Shown piece after piece: positions 7,049-15,124 of a stretch of DNA of 23,260 nt. The DNA comes from Brevundimonas sp. UBA7664 (GTDB lineage Bacteria; Pseudomonadota; Alphaproteobacteria; Caulobacterales; Caulobacteraceae), in the NCBI RefSeq assembly GCF_002483305.1, contig NZ_DLHQ01000023.1, positions 1 through 23,260 of the forward strand. The letters run 5' to 3'. Each line of letters begins with the position of its first letter. Position 1 is the first letter of the stretch. The position numbers and the translations under genes were made by a program. Below the pieces are notes generated by a model. That model searched no databases and was not told the DNA's origin. It saw only the letters and a list, made by a program, of their open reading frames with translations.

Positions 7049-8275
7049 ATGTTCGATTACAAGGCCGCATTCGGGACCGCCGTCGAGCAGGTCAAGGGAG
7101 AGGGGCGCTACCGCGTCTTCGCCGACCTGAAGCGCGTGCGCGGCCAGTTTCCGAAGGCGATCCGGCGTCGTGAGGACGGCGCCGAGCAGGACGTCATCGT
7201 CTGGTGTTCTAACGACTATCTCGGCATGGGCCAGCACCCCGAGGTGCTGGAGGCCATGCAGGCCGAGATCGACCAGGTCGGCGCCGGCGCCGGCGGCACC
7301 CGCAACATCTCCGGCACGACCCGTTCGGCCGTCGATCTGGAGGCCGAACTGGCGTCGTGGCACCAGAAGGAAGCGGCGCTGCTGTTCACCTCGGGCTATG
7401 TCGCCAACGAGGCGACCCTGACGACGCTGCAGCGCATCCTGCCCGGCCTGATCGTCTTCTCCGACAGCCTGAACCACGCCTCGATGATCGCCGGCATCCG
7501 CAACGGCGGCTGCGAGCGGCACATCTTCGCCCACAACGATCTGGAACACCTCGAACGGCTGCTGCGTGACGCGCCGGCCGATGCGCCCAAGCTGATCGCC
7601 TTCGAGAGCGTCTATTCCATGGACGGCGACATCGCCGACCTGGCCGGCACCATCGCCCTGGCCCGCAAATACAACGCCCTGACCTATCTCGACGAGGTCC
7701 ATGCGGTCGGCCTGTACGGCGCGACCGGCGCCGGCGTGGCCGAGCGCGACGGCGTGCTGGACGGGATCGACATCGTCGAATGCACCCTCGGCAAGGCCAT
7801 CGGCGTCATGGGCGGATACATCGCCGCCGACGCGGTGATCATCGACGCCGTGCGCAGCTGGGCCTCGGGCTTCATCTTCACCACCAGCCTGCCGCCGGCC
7901 CTGACCGCCGGGGCCCTGGCCTCGGTGCGCTGGCTCAAGGCCCATCCCGAGGTGCGCGACGCGCATCAGGAGCGCGCCGCCACGCTCAAGGCCCGCTTCA
8001 AGGCCGCCGGCATTCCGGTGATGGACTCGGTCAGCCACATCGTCCCGGTGTTCGTCGGCGACCCGGTCCACGCCAAGATGATCTCGGACATGCTGCTGGA
8101 AGAGCACGGCGTCTATGTCCAGCCGATCAACTATCCGACCGTGCCCAAGGGCACCGAGCGGCTGCGCTTCACCCCGTCGCCCAACCACACCGACGCCATG
8201 ATGGACGATCTGGTCCGCGCCATGGACCGGCTGTGGACCCGTTGCAATGTGGCGCGGATGCCCGTCGCGGCGTGA
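7049..8275 (+). CDS. hemA: 5-aminolevulinate synthase
   Basis: PLP enzyme that condenses glycine with succinyl-CoA to 5-aminolevulinate, the first step of heme synthesis in alphaproteobacteria (Shemin pathway). The 408-residue product matches the family over its length: GRYRVFADLKR near the N-terminus, WCSNDYLGMGQHPEV (52-66), AGAGGTRNISGT (79-90), the aspartate block YLDEVHAVGLYG (213-224) and the PLP lysine K249 in TLGKAIGVMGGY. ATG 7049 gives the usual MFDYKAAF N-terminus although the ribosome site is weak. It follows fixLJ on the same strand, linking heme supply to the oxygen sensor that needs heme. It could be confused with KBL or BioF, but the N-terminus and GGTRNISGT favour ALAS. Confidence 0.95.
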   Translation: MFDYKAAFGTAVEQVKGEGRYRVFADLKRVRGQFPKAIRRREDGAEQDVIVWCSNDYLGMGQHPEVLEAMQAEIDQVGAGAGGTRNISGTTRSAVDLEAELASWHQKEAALLFTSGYVANEATLTTLQRILPGLIVFSDSLNHASMIAGIRNGGCERHIFAHNDLEHLERLLRDAPADAPKLIAFESVYSMDGDIADLAGTIALARKYNALTYLDEVHAVGLYGATGAGVAERDGVLDGIDIVECTLGKAIGVMGGYIAADAVIIDAVRSWASGFIFTTSLPPALTAGALASVRWLKAHPEVRDAHQERAATLKARFKAAGIPVMDSVSHIVPVFVGDPVHAKMISDMLLEEHGVYVQPINYPTVPKGTERLRFTPSPNHTDAMMDDLVRAMDRLWTRCNVARMPVAA

Positions 8276-8343
8276 TCGAAGCCGTTCCTTTCGCCTCCCG
8301 CGGGATGTCTTCGCTTCCCTCGCCCCGTCATCCTGAATAGGTT

Positions 8344-8364
8344 CCCCGCTTCTTCACGGCGGGG
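8344..8364 (+). promoter_or_regulatory. Hairpin covering the GH92 ribosome site
   Basis: CCCCGC (8344-8349) pairs with GCGGGG (8359-8364) across a 9-base loop. The 3' arm is the only G-rich candidate Shine-Dalgarno sequence before ATG 8371. It could also be a weak terminator for hemA; no T-run follows. The potential stem is seen, the effect is inferred. Confidence 0.3.
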
Positions 8365-8370
8365 GCATTG

Positions 8371-10722
8371 ATGCGGCGGATCGGCCAAGGCACGATTTTC
8401 ACGGCGGTTCTGGCCCTGACGCTGGCGGGCTGCGCCACGGCGCAGGAGGCGCCGGCACCGCCCCCGACCCCGTTCGAGGCCGTCGATCCCTTCATCGGCA
8501 CCGCTGGCAAGGGCCACACCTTCCCCGGCGCCGTCGCGCCGTTCGGCATGGTCCAGCTCAGCCCCGACACCGACTTCCGGCCGTTCCGCCAGTCCTATGA
8601 CTGGGCCTCCGGCTACCGCTACGACGACCCCACCATCCTGGGGTTCTCGCACACCCATTTCTCGGGCACCGGCCACTCCGACCTCGGCGACGTGTTGATC
8701 ACCCCGATCTCGGGCGAAGTCCGGTGGGACCCGGGCGCCGCCGACCAGCCCGGCTCGGGCTATCGCTCGCGCTACAACAAGGCCTCGGAAGTCGCCGAGC
8801 CCGGCTATTACGCCGTCAGCCTGACCGACTCGGCCGTGCGCGCCGAACTGACCGCCGGCGTCCGCGTCGGCCTGCATCGCTACAGCTTCCCGCGCGGCGC
8901 CCCGGCGCGCGTCCTGCTCGATTTCCGCCCCTCGATCTACGACTACCCGGGCAAGGTCCTGTGGTCGCGCATCCGCCTGCATCCGGACGGCACCGTCACC
9001 GGCTTCCGCGAGACGCGCGGCTGGGCCCCGGGCCGCCAGGTCTATTTCGCCATGCGCTTCTCGCGCCCCATGGTCGGCCATGAGTTGCGCGACCGCGACG
9101 ACACCATCCCCTACAACGGCTTCCGCCAGCCCGGCCGCACCCCCGCCGACCGCGACCAGGTCCAGGGCCGCCAGCTCGAGGCCGCCTTCGACTTCGGCGA
9201 GCTCTCCGCCCCCCTGCTGGTGAAGGTCGCCATCTCGTCGGTCGACGAGGCCGGGGCCATCCGCAATCTCGAGTCCGAGGGCGGCGAATTCGACTTCGAC
9301 GGCGTCCGCGCCGCCACTCGCGCCCAATGGGAAGAGGCGCTGGACGTAGTCCAGATCGAGGCCGCGCCGGAGATGCGCACCACCCTCTACACCGCCCTCT
9401 ACCACGCCCTGATCGCGCCCTCCGTCCACGGCGACGCCGACGGCCGCTGGCGCGGGCCGGATCAGCAAGTCCACCACTCCGACTTCACCGTCCACTCGAC
9501 CTTCAGCCTGTGGGACACCTTCCGCGCCGAGCATCCCTTGCTGACCCTGGTCGCACCGCCGGAGCGCAACACCGACATCGTCAATTCGCTGATCGCGGCG
9601 CAGCAGGTCAGCCCTTATGGCATCCTGCCGGTCTGGTCGTTCCACGGTCAGGAGACCTGGACCATGATCGGCTACCACGCCGTCCCGGTCATCGCCGATG
9701 CCTACCTGAAGGGCATCCCCGGCATCGACGGCGCCGCCGCCCTGAACGCCATGACCGCCAGCGCGACCTACCGACCGTATGGCGGGCTCGGCGACTATAT
9801 GGATCTCGGCTACGTCCCCATCGACCGCGAGCCCGAGGCCGCGTCCAAGACCGTCGAATACGCCTATGACGACTGGACCATCGCCCGCATGGCCGAACGG
9901 CTGGGCCGGGACGACGTCGTCGCCCAGTTCGACCGCCGCGCCGGCAACTGGCGCAACACCTTCGACGTCGAGACCGGCTTCGTCCGCGCCCGCCAGGCCG
10001 ACGGCGCCTACCGCACGCCGTTCGATCCCACCGCCATCAACTACGGAAGCGACTACACCGAGGGCAACGCCTGGCAGTATTCGTGGTTCGCGCCCCAGGA
10101 CCTAGGCGGACTGGTCGGCCTGATGGGCGGCGACGCGGCGACCGTCGCCAAGCTCGACGCCATGTTCGAGTTCGACAACACTGGCCTGGACTATTCGCAC
10201 GCCGAGGACATCGCCGGCCTGATCGGCCAGTACATCCACGGCAACGAGCCCAGCCACCACACCGGCTATATGTACGTCTACGCCGGCGCCCCGTGGCGCA
10301 CCCAGGCGCGGCTGACCCAGATCGTCACCAGCCAGTACCACGCCCGCCCCGACGGCCTCGCCGGCAATGACGACGTCGGCCAGATGTCGGCCTGGCTGAT
10401 GTTCACGGCCATGGGCTTCTATCCGGTCACGCCGGGTTCGAACCAGTATGTCATCGGGCGACCGTTCACGGACCGCACGGTGCTGAACCTGCCCGGCGGC
10501 AAGCGGTTCGCCATCGTCACGGACGGGCTGGCCGACGACCATCCGTACATCCAGTCGGTGACCCTGAACGGCCAGCCGCTGGAACGGACCTGGATCGGGC
10601 ATGAGGAGATCATGGCCGGGGGCGAGCTGCGGTTTGTCATGGGGGCGGAGCCGAACCTGACCTGGGGCGTGAGCGCGGCGGCGCGGCCGTATTCGATGAC
10701 GCGGTATCCGGCCGGGCGATGA
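8371..10722 (+). CDS. GH92 family alpha-mannosidase, lipoprotein
   Basis: Calcium-dependent exo-alpha-mannosidase of glycoside hydrolase family 92, which removes mannose from high-mannose N-glycans or mannans. The 783-residue protein begins with a lipoprotein signal ending LTLAG-C21. The N-terminal domain opens with VDPFIGTAGKGHTFPGAVAPFGMVQLSPDT, the family signature. The catalytic (alpha/alpha)6 domain carries GNEPSHH with the putative acid E626 and NDDVGQMSAW with D667/D668, followed by MGFYPVTPGSNQYVIG. Linkage specificity (1,2, 1,3, 1,4 or 1,6) cannot be read from sequence. ATG 8371 is preferred to the adjacent TTG 8368. The next gene overlaps its stop (ATGA). With the GH47 enzyme coded opposite it, it suggests use of mannose-rich glycans. 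Confidence 0.95.
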   Translation: MRRIGQGTIFTAVLALTLAGCATAQEAPAPPPTPFEAVDPFIGTAGKGHTFPGAVAPFGMVQLSPDTDFRPFRQSYDWASGYRYDDPTILGFSHTHFSGTGHSDLGDVLITPISGEVRWDPGAADQPGSGYRSRYNKASEVAEPGYYAVSLTDSAVRAELTAGVRVGLHRYSFPRGAPARVLLDFRPSIYDYPGKVLWSRIRLHPDGTVTGFRETRGWAPGRQVYFAMRFSRPMVGHELRDRDDTIPYNGFRQPGRTPADRDQVQGRQLEAAFDFGELSAPLLVKVAISSVDEAGAIRNLESEGGEFDFDGVRAATRAQWEEALDVVQIEAAPEMRTTLYTALYHALIAPSVHGDADGRWRGPDQQVHHSDFTVHSTFSLWDTFRAEHPLLTLVAPPERNTDIVNSLIAAQQVSPYGILPVWSFHGQETWTMIGYHAVPVIADAYLKGIPGIDGAAALNAMTASATYRPYGGLGDYMDLGYVPIDREPEAASKTVEYAYDDWTIARMAERLGRDDVVAQFDRRAGNWRNTFDVETGFVRARQADGAYRTPFDPTAINYGSDYTEGNAWQYSWFAPQDLGGLVGLMGGDAATVAKLDAMFEFDNTGLDYSHAEDIAGLIGQYIHGNEPSHHTGYMYVYAGAPWRTQARLTQIVTSQYHARPDGLAGNDDVGQMSAWLMFTAMGFYPVTPGSNQYVIGRPFTDRTVLNLPGGKRFAIVTDGLADDHPYIQSVTLNGQPLERTWIGHEEIMAGGELRFVMGAEPNLTWGVSAAARPYSMTRYPAGR

Positions 10723-11087
10723 ATCGCATCGCGCCTCCGTCCTTGTGGTCTGCCGTCCGCAACGACGTGATGACCTTCGCCATGGGGGCGGGCTGGATCG
10801 CGGCAAGCCTGTCGCTGGTGCCCTTGCGACCTTGGGCGGAAGGCCCGGTCGCCAGGGTCCTGGCCTTCGTTCTCGGCATGAAGAGAGGCGGAAGCCACTA
10901 CGAGTACGAACCCTGGCACTATCCCTGTTTCGTCACCTTCCTCGTCACCCTCGGCATCGGGTGCTTGGCCATGGCGATCACATCCGCCCTCGATGCGCCG
11001 GCGAAGGAGCGTCGACTGACACGAAAGCTGCAACAGCGCGTTGATGAAGTCGAACTCCGCAACACCCGCACGCTCGACGAGCTCTAG
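10719..11087 (+). CDS. Small hypothetical membrane protein coupled to GH92
   Basis: A 122-residue protein I do not recognise. Its ATG at 10719 overlaps the GH92 stop as ATGA, so it is probably translated by coupling. Two hydrophobic segments (about 17-36 and 71-91) flank a tyrosine- and histidine-containing loop (SHYEYEPWHYPC). The last 30 residues are charged and look helical (KERRLTRKLQQRVDEVE), probably a short coiled coil. The stop TAG lies in a CTAG shared with the stop of the convergent GH47 gene. Function unknown; a role with the mannosidase is only suggested by the overlap. Confidence 0.75.
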   Translation: MNRIAPPSLWSAVRNDVMTFAMGAGWIAASLSLVPLRPWAEGPVARVLAFVLGMKRGGSHYEYEPWHYPCFVTFLVTLGIGCLAMAITSALDAPAKERRLTRKLQQRVDEVELRNTRTLDEL

Positions 11088-12478
11088 CCTCGCACAAACC
11101 CCTGCAGCACATTCGCCTCGGTGCTCAGCACGAGCCGGCTCAGGTCGACCCGCTTCGGTTCCGCGAACATCAGGTAATAGTATTTCATCTGCTCCGACCA
11201 CCAGTAGCCGGGGCAGTTGTCGCCCTGGGCCATCGGGCGGGTGGTGATGTCGGCCAGCGACGTATAGCCGTACGCCGCCTTCGAGGTGGCCTTCATGTTG
11301 CGCCAGTGGATCGCCGTCAGCGCGCGGTACCGCTCGTCCCGGTCGTGCTGCCACAGGTTCAGACAGGCGTCGGCGAACTCGGGTCGCAGGCCGGTGCCCT
11401 TGCCGCGCGGCGTCCCCGTCCGGACATCGATGGACTCGGGAATGATGACGTACTGTTCCTGCATGGCCGTATAGCTGGCGAGAAAGTCGTCGCCCTCGGC
11501 CTTGAAGCCCGCCTGCCCCAGCAGCCCGGCCAGATAGCCGCCCAGCACCGTCTGCGACGTCCCCGTCACCTCGGCGGTCTCATAGTCGACCATCGGGAAC
11601 CACAGCCGCCCGTCGTATCGCCGGCCCTGATGGGTCACCATCGCCCCGAGGCACTCCCCGGCCCAACGCTTCATGTCCTCGTCGCCGAACAGCTCCCAGC
11701 TGTCCCAGAGGTATTCGTAGAAGCTGTCGGCATAGACATCGATCGAGGCGTTGCGGCTGATGAACTGGCCCGTCTCCGCATGGATGTTGGCCGCCATCAG
11801 CCCCTTGTCGGACCGCATGTCGAGCGCATGCTTCATCGCCCGCTTGGCCGCCGCATAGTAGCGCTCGTCGCCGGTCAGTTCGCCCAGCACGCCGAACTCG
11901 GCGGCATAGGTGCCGATCTCCGCGAGATTGGTCTCGGGATCCCGCACCGCCCCCGTCTTCAGGTTCACATAGCGGTACGGCAGGCCATGCGGCGAGGCGT
12001 CGAACGCCTTGAGCAGCCGGTTGCCGAGATCATCCGCCTTCTCCAGCACCGCCGCGTCGCCGCTGGCCAGATGGGCCGACAGCAGGCCGCCGACCAGGCG
12101 GATATTGGTCTCGAACACCTGGGCGAAGCCGTCGATGTCGAAACTCAGGCTGGTCTTGACCCAGTCGACCCCGGCCTGGAACTCGTCGTCCAGCTCCATG
12201 ATCCACAGGGTGTCCAGCGCCTCGACCAGCGACAGACCCAGATCATGCCCCTCGATGAAGAAGGACTGCGAGGTCCCGCTGACCGGATTGATCTCGTCCT
12301 TGCCCCACGCCTTGTCGACATAGTGGTCCCAGGCCCATTTGAACTCGGACTTCACGTCCGCGCCGAGCGCGGTCCAGTCTTCGGACTGCGCGAACGCGGG
12401 CAGGCCGGTCAGTCCGGCGACGGCGGTTCCCCCCATCAGGGACAGGGCGTGGCGACGGTTCAGGTTCGACAGGGTCAT
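11084..12478 (-). CDS. GH47 family alpha-1,2-mannosidase, Tat-exported
   Basis: Class I inverting, calcium-dependent alpha-1,2-mannosidase, a family best known from eukaryotic ER/Golgi N-glycan trimming; a Caulobacter K31 member has been studied. The 464-residue protein starts with a twin-arginine signal (NRRHALSLMGG, cleavage after AFA about 30). Family blocks: AWDHYVDKAWGKDEINPVSG (50-68), LGLSLVEALDTLWIM (80-94), FETNIRLVGGLLSAH (122-136), YADSFYEYL (249-257), GLRPEF (363-368) and LSTEAN (451-456). E123, D251 and E367 correspond to the catalytic acids and T453 to the calcium-binding threonine. The N-glycan or fungal-mannan substrate is inferred. It lies 38 bases downstream of the Anbu gene on the same strand. 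Confidence 0.93.
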   Translation of the reverse strand: MTLSNLNRRHALSLMGGTAVAGLTGLPAFAQSEDWTALGADVKSEFKWAWDHYVDKAWGKDEINPVSGTSQSFFIEGHDLGLSLVEALDTLWIMELDDEFQAGVDWVKTSLSFDIDGFAQVFETNIRLVGGLLSAHLASGDAAVLEKADDLGNRLLKAFDASPHGLPYRYVNLKTGAVRDPETNLAEIGTYAAEFGVLGELTGDERYYAAAKRAMKHALDMRSDKGLMAANIHAETGQFISRNASIDVYADSFYEYLWDSWELFGDEDMKRWAGECLGAMVTHQGRRYDGRLWFPMVDYETAEVTGTSQTVLGGYLAGLLGQAGFKAEGDDFLASYTAMQEQYVIIPESIDVRTGTPRGKGTGLRPEFADACLNLWQHDRDERYRALTAIHWRNMKATSKAAYGYTSLADITTRPMAQGDNCPGYWWSEQMKYYYLMFAEPKRVDLSRLVLSTEANVLQGFVRG

Positions 12479-12503
12479 GCGCCACCCTGACCCGAGGGTG
12501 CGC
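12479..12503 (-). promoter_or_regulatory. Hairpin at the GH47 ribosome site
   Basis: Arms GCGC-C-ACCCT (12479-12488) and AGGGT-GCGC (12495-12503) form a 9-pair stem with one bulged base and a 6-base loop. On the minus strand the 3' arm contains AGGGTGG, the candidate Shine-Dalgarno sequence, and ends right at the GH47 ATG. Folding would hide the ribosome site. A terminator for the Anbu operon is less likely, as no T-run follows. Confidence 0.4.
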
Positions 12504-12516
12504 GACCGGCAATGCC

Positions 12517-13281
12517 CTAGGTGCGGCTGGACGCCAGCCGCGGCCCCATCATCCAGGGCGGCTCGGGCATCGAACGGCGCGCGGTGGTCTGGGCCCGGGT
12601 CCAGCGGTCGTGCAGGTCGGCGAAATAGGGATCATCCCCCTCGATCCGCCGCTGTTCGCCGCTGATGAAGTCGCGCCGGATGGTGATCAGGTCGAACGGC
12701 GCCCCGACCCCGACATTGCTGCGCATGGTCGTCGAGAAGGACACCAGCCCCAGCTTGACCGCTTCCGGCAGGGGGCTGTCGAAGGCCAGGCCGCTCTCGA
12801 GGATCGGCTTGCCGTATTTGGCCTCGCCGATCTGCAGATAGGGCGTGTCGCGCCCGCATTCGATGAAATTGCCCTGGCTGTAGATCAGGAACAGCCCCAT
12901 CTCGCCGCCCGCGATCTGGCCGCCCAGCAGCATCGAGGCCGAGGTGTTCAGACTGTCCGCCTCCAGCGCCGGCGCGATCGACAGCCGCACGCTGCGCAGG
13001 GCGTGGCCCAGGACCTGGGCGCAGCGGAACAGGGTCGGCGCCGTCTCCAGCGTCTCCGGCTCCTCGCCGACGTTCAGGTGCACGCCCTCCTTCGCCATGG
13101 CGAGCGCGGTCTGGGTGACGGACAGGTTGCCGGCGGTGCAGATGCCCAGCACCCGCTCGCCGGGCCGGTCGACGACATGCAGCTTGCGATAGGTCGAAAT
13201 GCTGTCCACGCCCGCATTGGTGCGGGTGTCGGCGATCATCGCCAGACCCTCTTCGACCAGCATGCCCACGCAATAGGTCAT
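12517..13281 (-). CDS. Anbu, proteasome-like N-terminal-threonine peptidase
   Basis: A 254-residue relative of HslV and proteasome beta subunits (Anbu, ancestral beta subunit, COG3484). ATG 13281 is chosen over in-frame ATG 13293 because it gives MTYCVGMLVEEG: after Met removal the threonine becomes residue 1, with D17 in IADTRTNAG and K32 in YRKLHVV in the expected proteasome-fold positions. GGGGATGG lies 8 bases upstream. LGICTAGNLSVTQ follows as in the family. Known Anbu proteins assemble into open rings and show little standard protease activity; substrate unknown. It is the last gene of the ATP-grasp, alpha-E, transglutaminase, Anbu set, 80 bases after the transglutaminase gene. Confidence 0.93.
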   Translation of the reverse strand: MTYCVGMLVEEGLAMIADTRTNAGVDSISTYRKLHVVDRPGERVLGICTAGNLSVTQTALAMAKEGVHLNVGEEPETLETAPTLFRCAQVLGHALRSVRLSIAPALEADSLNTSASMLLGGQIAGGEMGLFLIYSQGNFIECGRDTPYLQIGEAKYGKPILESGLAFDSPLPEAVKLGLVSFSTTMRSNVGVGAPFDLITIRRDFISGEQRRIEGDDPYFADLHDRWTRAQTTARRSMPEPPWMMGPRLASSRT

Positions 13282-13361
13282 GCGGTACGCCATCCCCGAA
13301 CGGCATTCATGGGTCGACGGTAGCAGATTCGCGCGACCGCGGCGCCCGCAACCGCGCCCGG

Positions 13362-14189
13362 TCAGGCCTGTTGCTGACCCTGTTGCATGTCGGCATCACG
13401 CACGTTCAGCCGCACGGCGAGACGCTCGCCGCCGCCGCCATAGCTGGCCCCGCGCACCGGCGCCGCCCCGCGATAGTCCAGTCCGGCGGCGACGCGCACA
13501 TAGCGGTCGGTGGAACAGATGCCGTTGGCCGGATCGAAGCCGACCCAGCCCAGGTCCGGGATCCAGGCCTCGGCCCAGGCGTGGCTCGCCTCCTGGTCGT
13601 CCTGACCGTCGCGACGCAGCAGATGGCCGGACACATAGCGCGCCGGCATGCCCATCTGCCGGGCGCAGGCGATGAAGACATGGGCGTGGTCCTGACAGAC
13701 CCCCCGGCCCAGGGCCAGCACCTCGGCGGCGGTGTGGGTGGGCGTCGTCACCCCGACCTCGAAGGCCACGGAACCATGGATGCCGGCCATCAGCCGGTGC
13801 AACCGCTCCAGCGGCGGATGGGCCGAAAACTCCGAGGCGAAGACCGAGATCAGCTTGTCGCGCCGGGTCAGGGCCGTGTCGCGCAGGAAGACCAGCGGCG
13901 ACAGCGTCTCCTGCCCGGCCGGCACCACCCCCGCGGTGTCCGTGGTCACCACCTCGCCCGAGACCCGGACGGTCAGGCTCTGGGTCGGCTGTTCGGTGTA
14001 GAGCGTGTGGACGATGTTGCCGAAGGCGTCCTCGGACTTGCGCAGCCGGGCGTCGACATCGGTCTCGACCCGCCAGTTGCGCACCTGCTGCGCCTCGGTC
14101 GAGCGCGGCGTCAGCCGCAGCGTCTGGATGATGAAACGCGCCGCCCGGTCGTAGGCATAGGTGGTGGCGTGGTCGATACGGATGCGCAC
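13362..14189 (-). CDS. Transglutaminase-like cysteine protease/ligase of the Anbu operon
   Basis: A 275-residue protein with an N-terminal bacterial transglutaminase-like beta domain (about 1-85) and a transglutaminase core with the full triad: C165 in GRGVCQDHAH, H203 in SHAWAEAW and D219 in GFDPANG. Such proteins usually cut or form amide or isopeptide bonds; the substrate here is unknown. The start is GTG 14189, two bases after the alpha-E stop, with no better ATG. In comparative genomics this family travels with alpha-E, circularly permuted ATP-grasp and Anbu proteins, proposed to make and process a peptide-type product. Confidence 0.93.
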   Translation of the reverse strand: MRIRIDHATTYAYDRAARFIIQTLRLTPRSTEAQQVRNWRVETDVDARLRKSEDAFGNIVHTLYTEQPTQSLTVRVSGEVVTTDTAGVVPAGQETLSPLVFLRDTALTRRDKLISVFASEFSAHPPLERLHRLMAGIHGSVAFEVGVTTPTHTAAEVLALGRGVCQDHAHVFIACARQMGMPARYVSGHLLRRDGQDDQEASHAWAEAWIPDLGWVGFDPANGICSTDRYVRVAAGLDYRGAAPVRGASYGGGGERLAVRLNVRDADMQQGQQQA

Positions 14190-14191
14190 GC

Positions 14192-15124
14192 TTAGCTCAG
14201 ATACTGGTCATGGATGGCCTGTCCCAGCCGGCCGTTCTCGCCGAGGAAGGCCTGGATGTATTCGTGCAGGCCCGACTGGAAGATGTCGTCCATGCGCGAA
14301 TTGTCGAACGCCCGCATCCGGTCCGCCGCCAGCCGCTGGGCCGGACCGCGCCGGCCGTAGTCATTGGCCAGCCGCTCCAGATAGCGCACGATCGAGGCCT
14401 GGCAGCTGGCCAGCGAGCGCGGCATCTGGCGGTTCAGCACCAGCAGATCGGCCACCAGCCACGGCTTGACGCTGTCGCGATAGACCCAGCGATAGGCGGT
14501 CAGGGCCGAGACCTCGCGCAGCAGGGTGGTCCACTGGAAATAGTCCAGCTGCCCCCCGACCCGTTCGCCCTCGGGCAGCAGCAGATGGTATTTCACGTCC
14601 AGCAGCCGCGCCGTATTGTCGGCGCGCTCGATCGCCGCGCCGAGGCGCAGGAAATAGTAGCCGTCGTTGCGCAGCATGGTCCGGCTGGTCGCGCCCTCGA
14701 CCGACAGGGTGACCGTCTTCACCCACTCCAGGAACCGCGCGAACTCGTCGCGCCGGGTCGGCTGGCCCTGCTCCTCCAGCCCGTTCCAGGCGCCGTTGAT
14801 GGCTTCCCAGAGCTCGACGGTCAGGGCCGTGCGGACCGAGCGGGCGTTGGTGCGGGCGCGGGTGATGCAGGCGGTGATCGACGAAGCGTTGTTGGGCGCG
14901 AAGGCCAGGTATTCGCGGACCGACTTCTCGGTCGGCGACCGGCCCAGGGCCTTGGGCGCGCCGGCCGAGGCCAGCGCGCTGGCCCAGACCGTCTCGGCGT
15001 CGCCGTCCCCGCGGGTCGGGATGGCGGCGAGGCGCAGCGTGGCCTCGAGAATGCGGGCGAGGAAGTCCGCCCGCTCGATATAGCGGCCGGTCCAGTACAG
15101 GCTGTCTGCGGTTCTTGAAAGCAT
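14192..15124 (-). CDS. Alpha-E domain protein (DUF403)
   Basis: A 310-residue all-helical protein typical of the alpha-E (DUF403) family, opening MLSRTADSLYWTGRYIERADFLARILEAT and containing GAAIERADNTARLLDVKYH near 180. No catalytic motif is visible. It is consistently found with the circularly permuted ATP-grasp protein, either beside it or fused, and is thought to assist it. Its ATG shares a base with the ATP-grasp stop (TGATG), so the two are translationally coupled. The transglutaminase gene follows after 2 bases. Confidence 0.93.
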   Translation of the reverse strand: MLSRTADSLYWTGRYIERADFLARILEATLRLAAIPTRGDGDAETVWASALASAGAPKALGRSPTEKSVREYLAFAPNNASSITACITRARTNARSVRTALTVELWEAINGAWNGLEEQGQPTRRDEFARFLEWVKTVTLSVEGATSRTMLRNDGYYFLRLGAAIERADNTARLLDVKYHLLLPEGERVGGQLDYFQWTTLLREVSALTAYRWVYRDSVKPWLVADLLVLNRQMPRSLASCQASIVRYLERLANDYGRRGPAQRLAADRMRAFDNSRMDDIFQSGLHEYIQAFLGENGRLGQAIHDQYLS

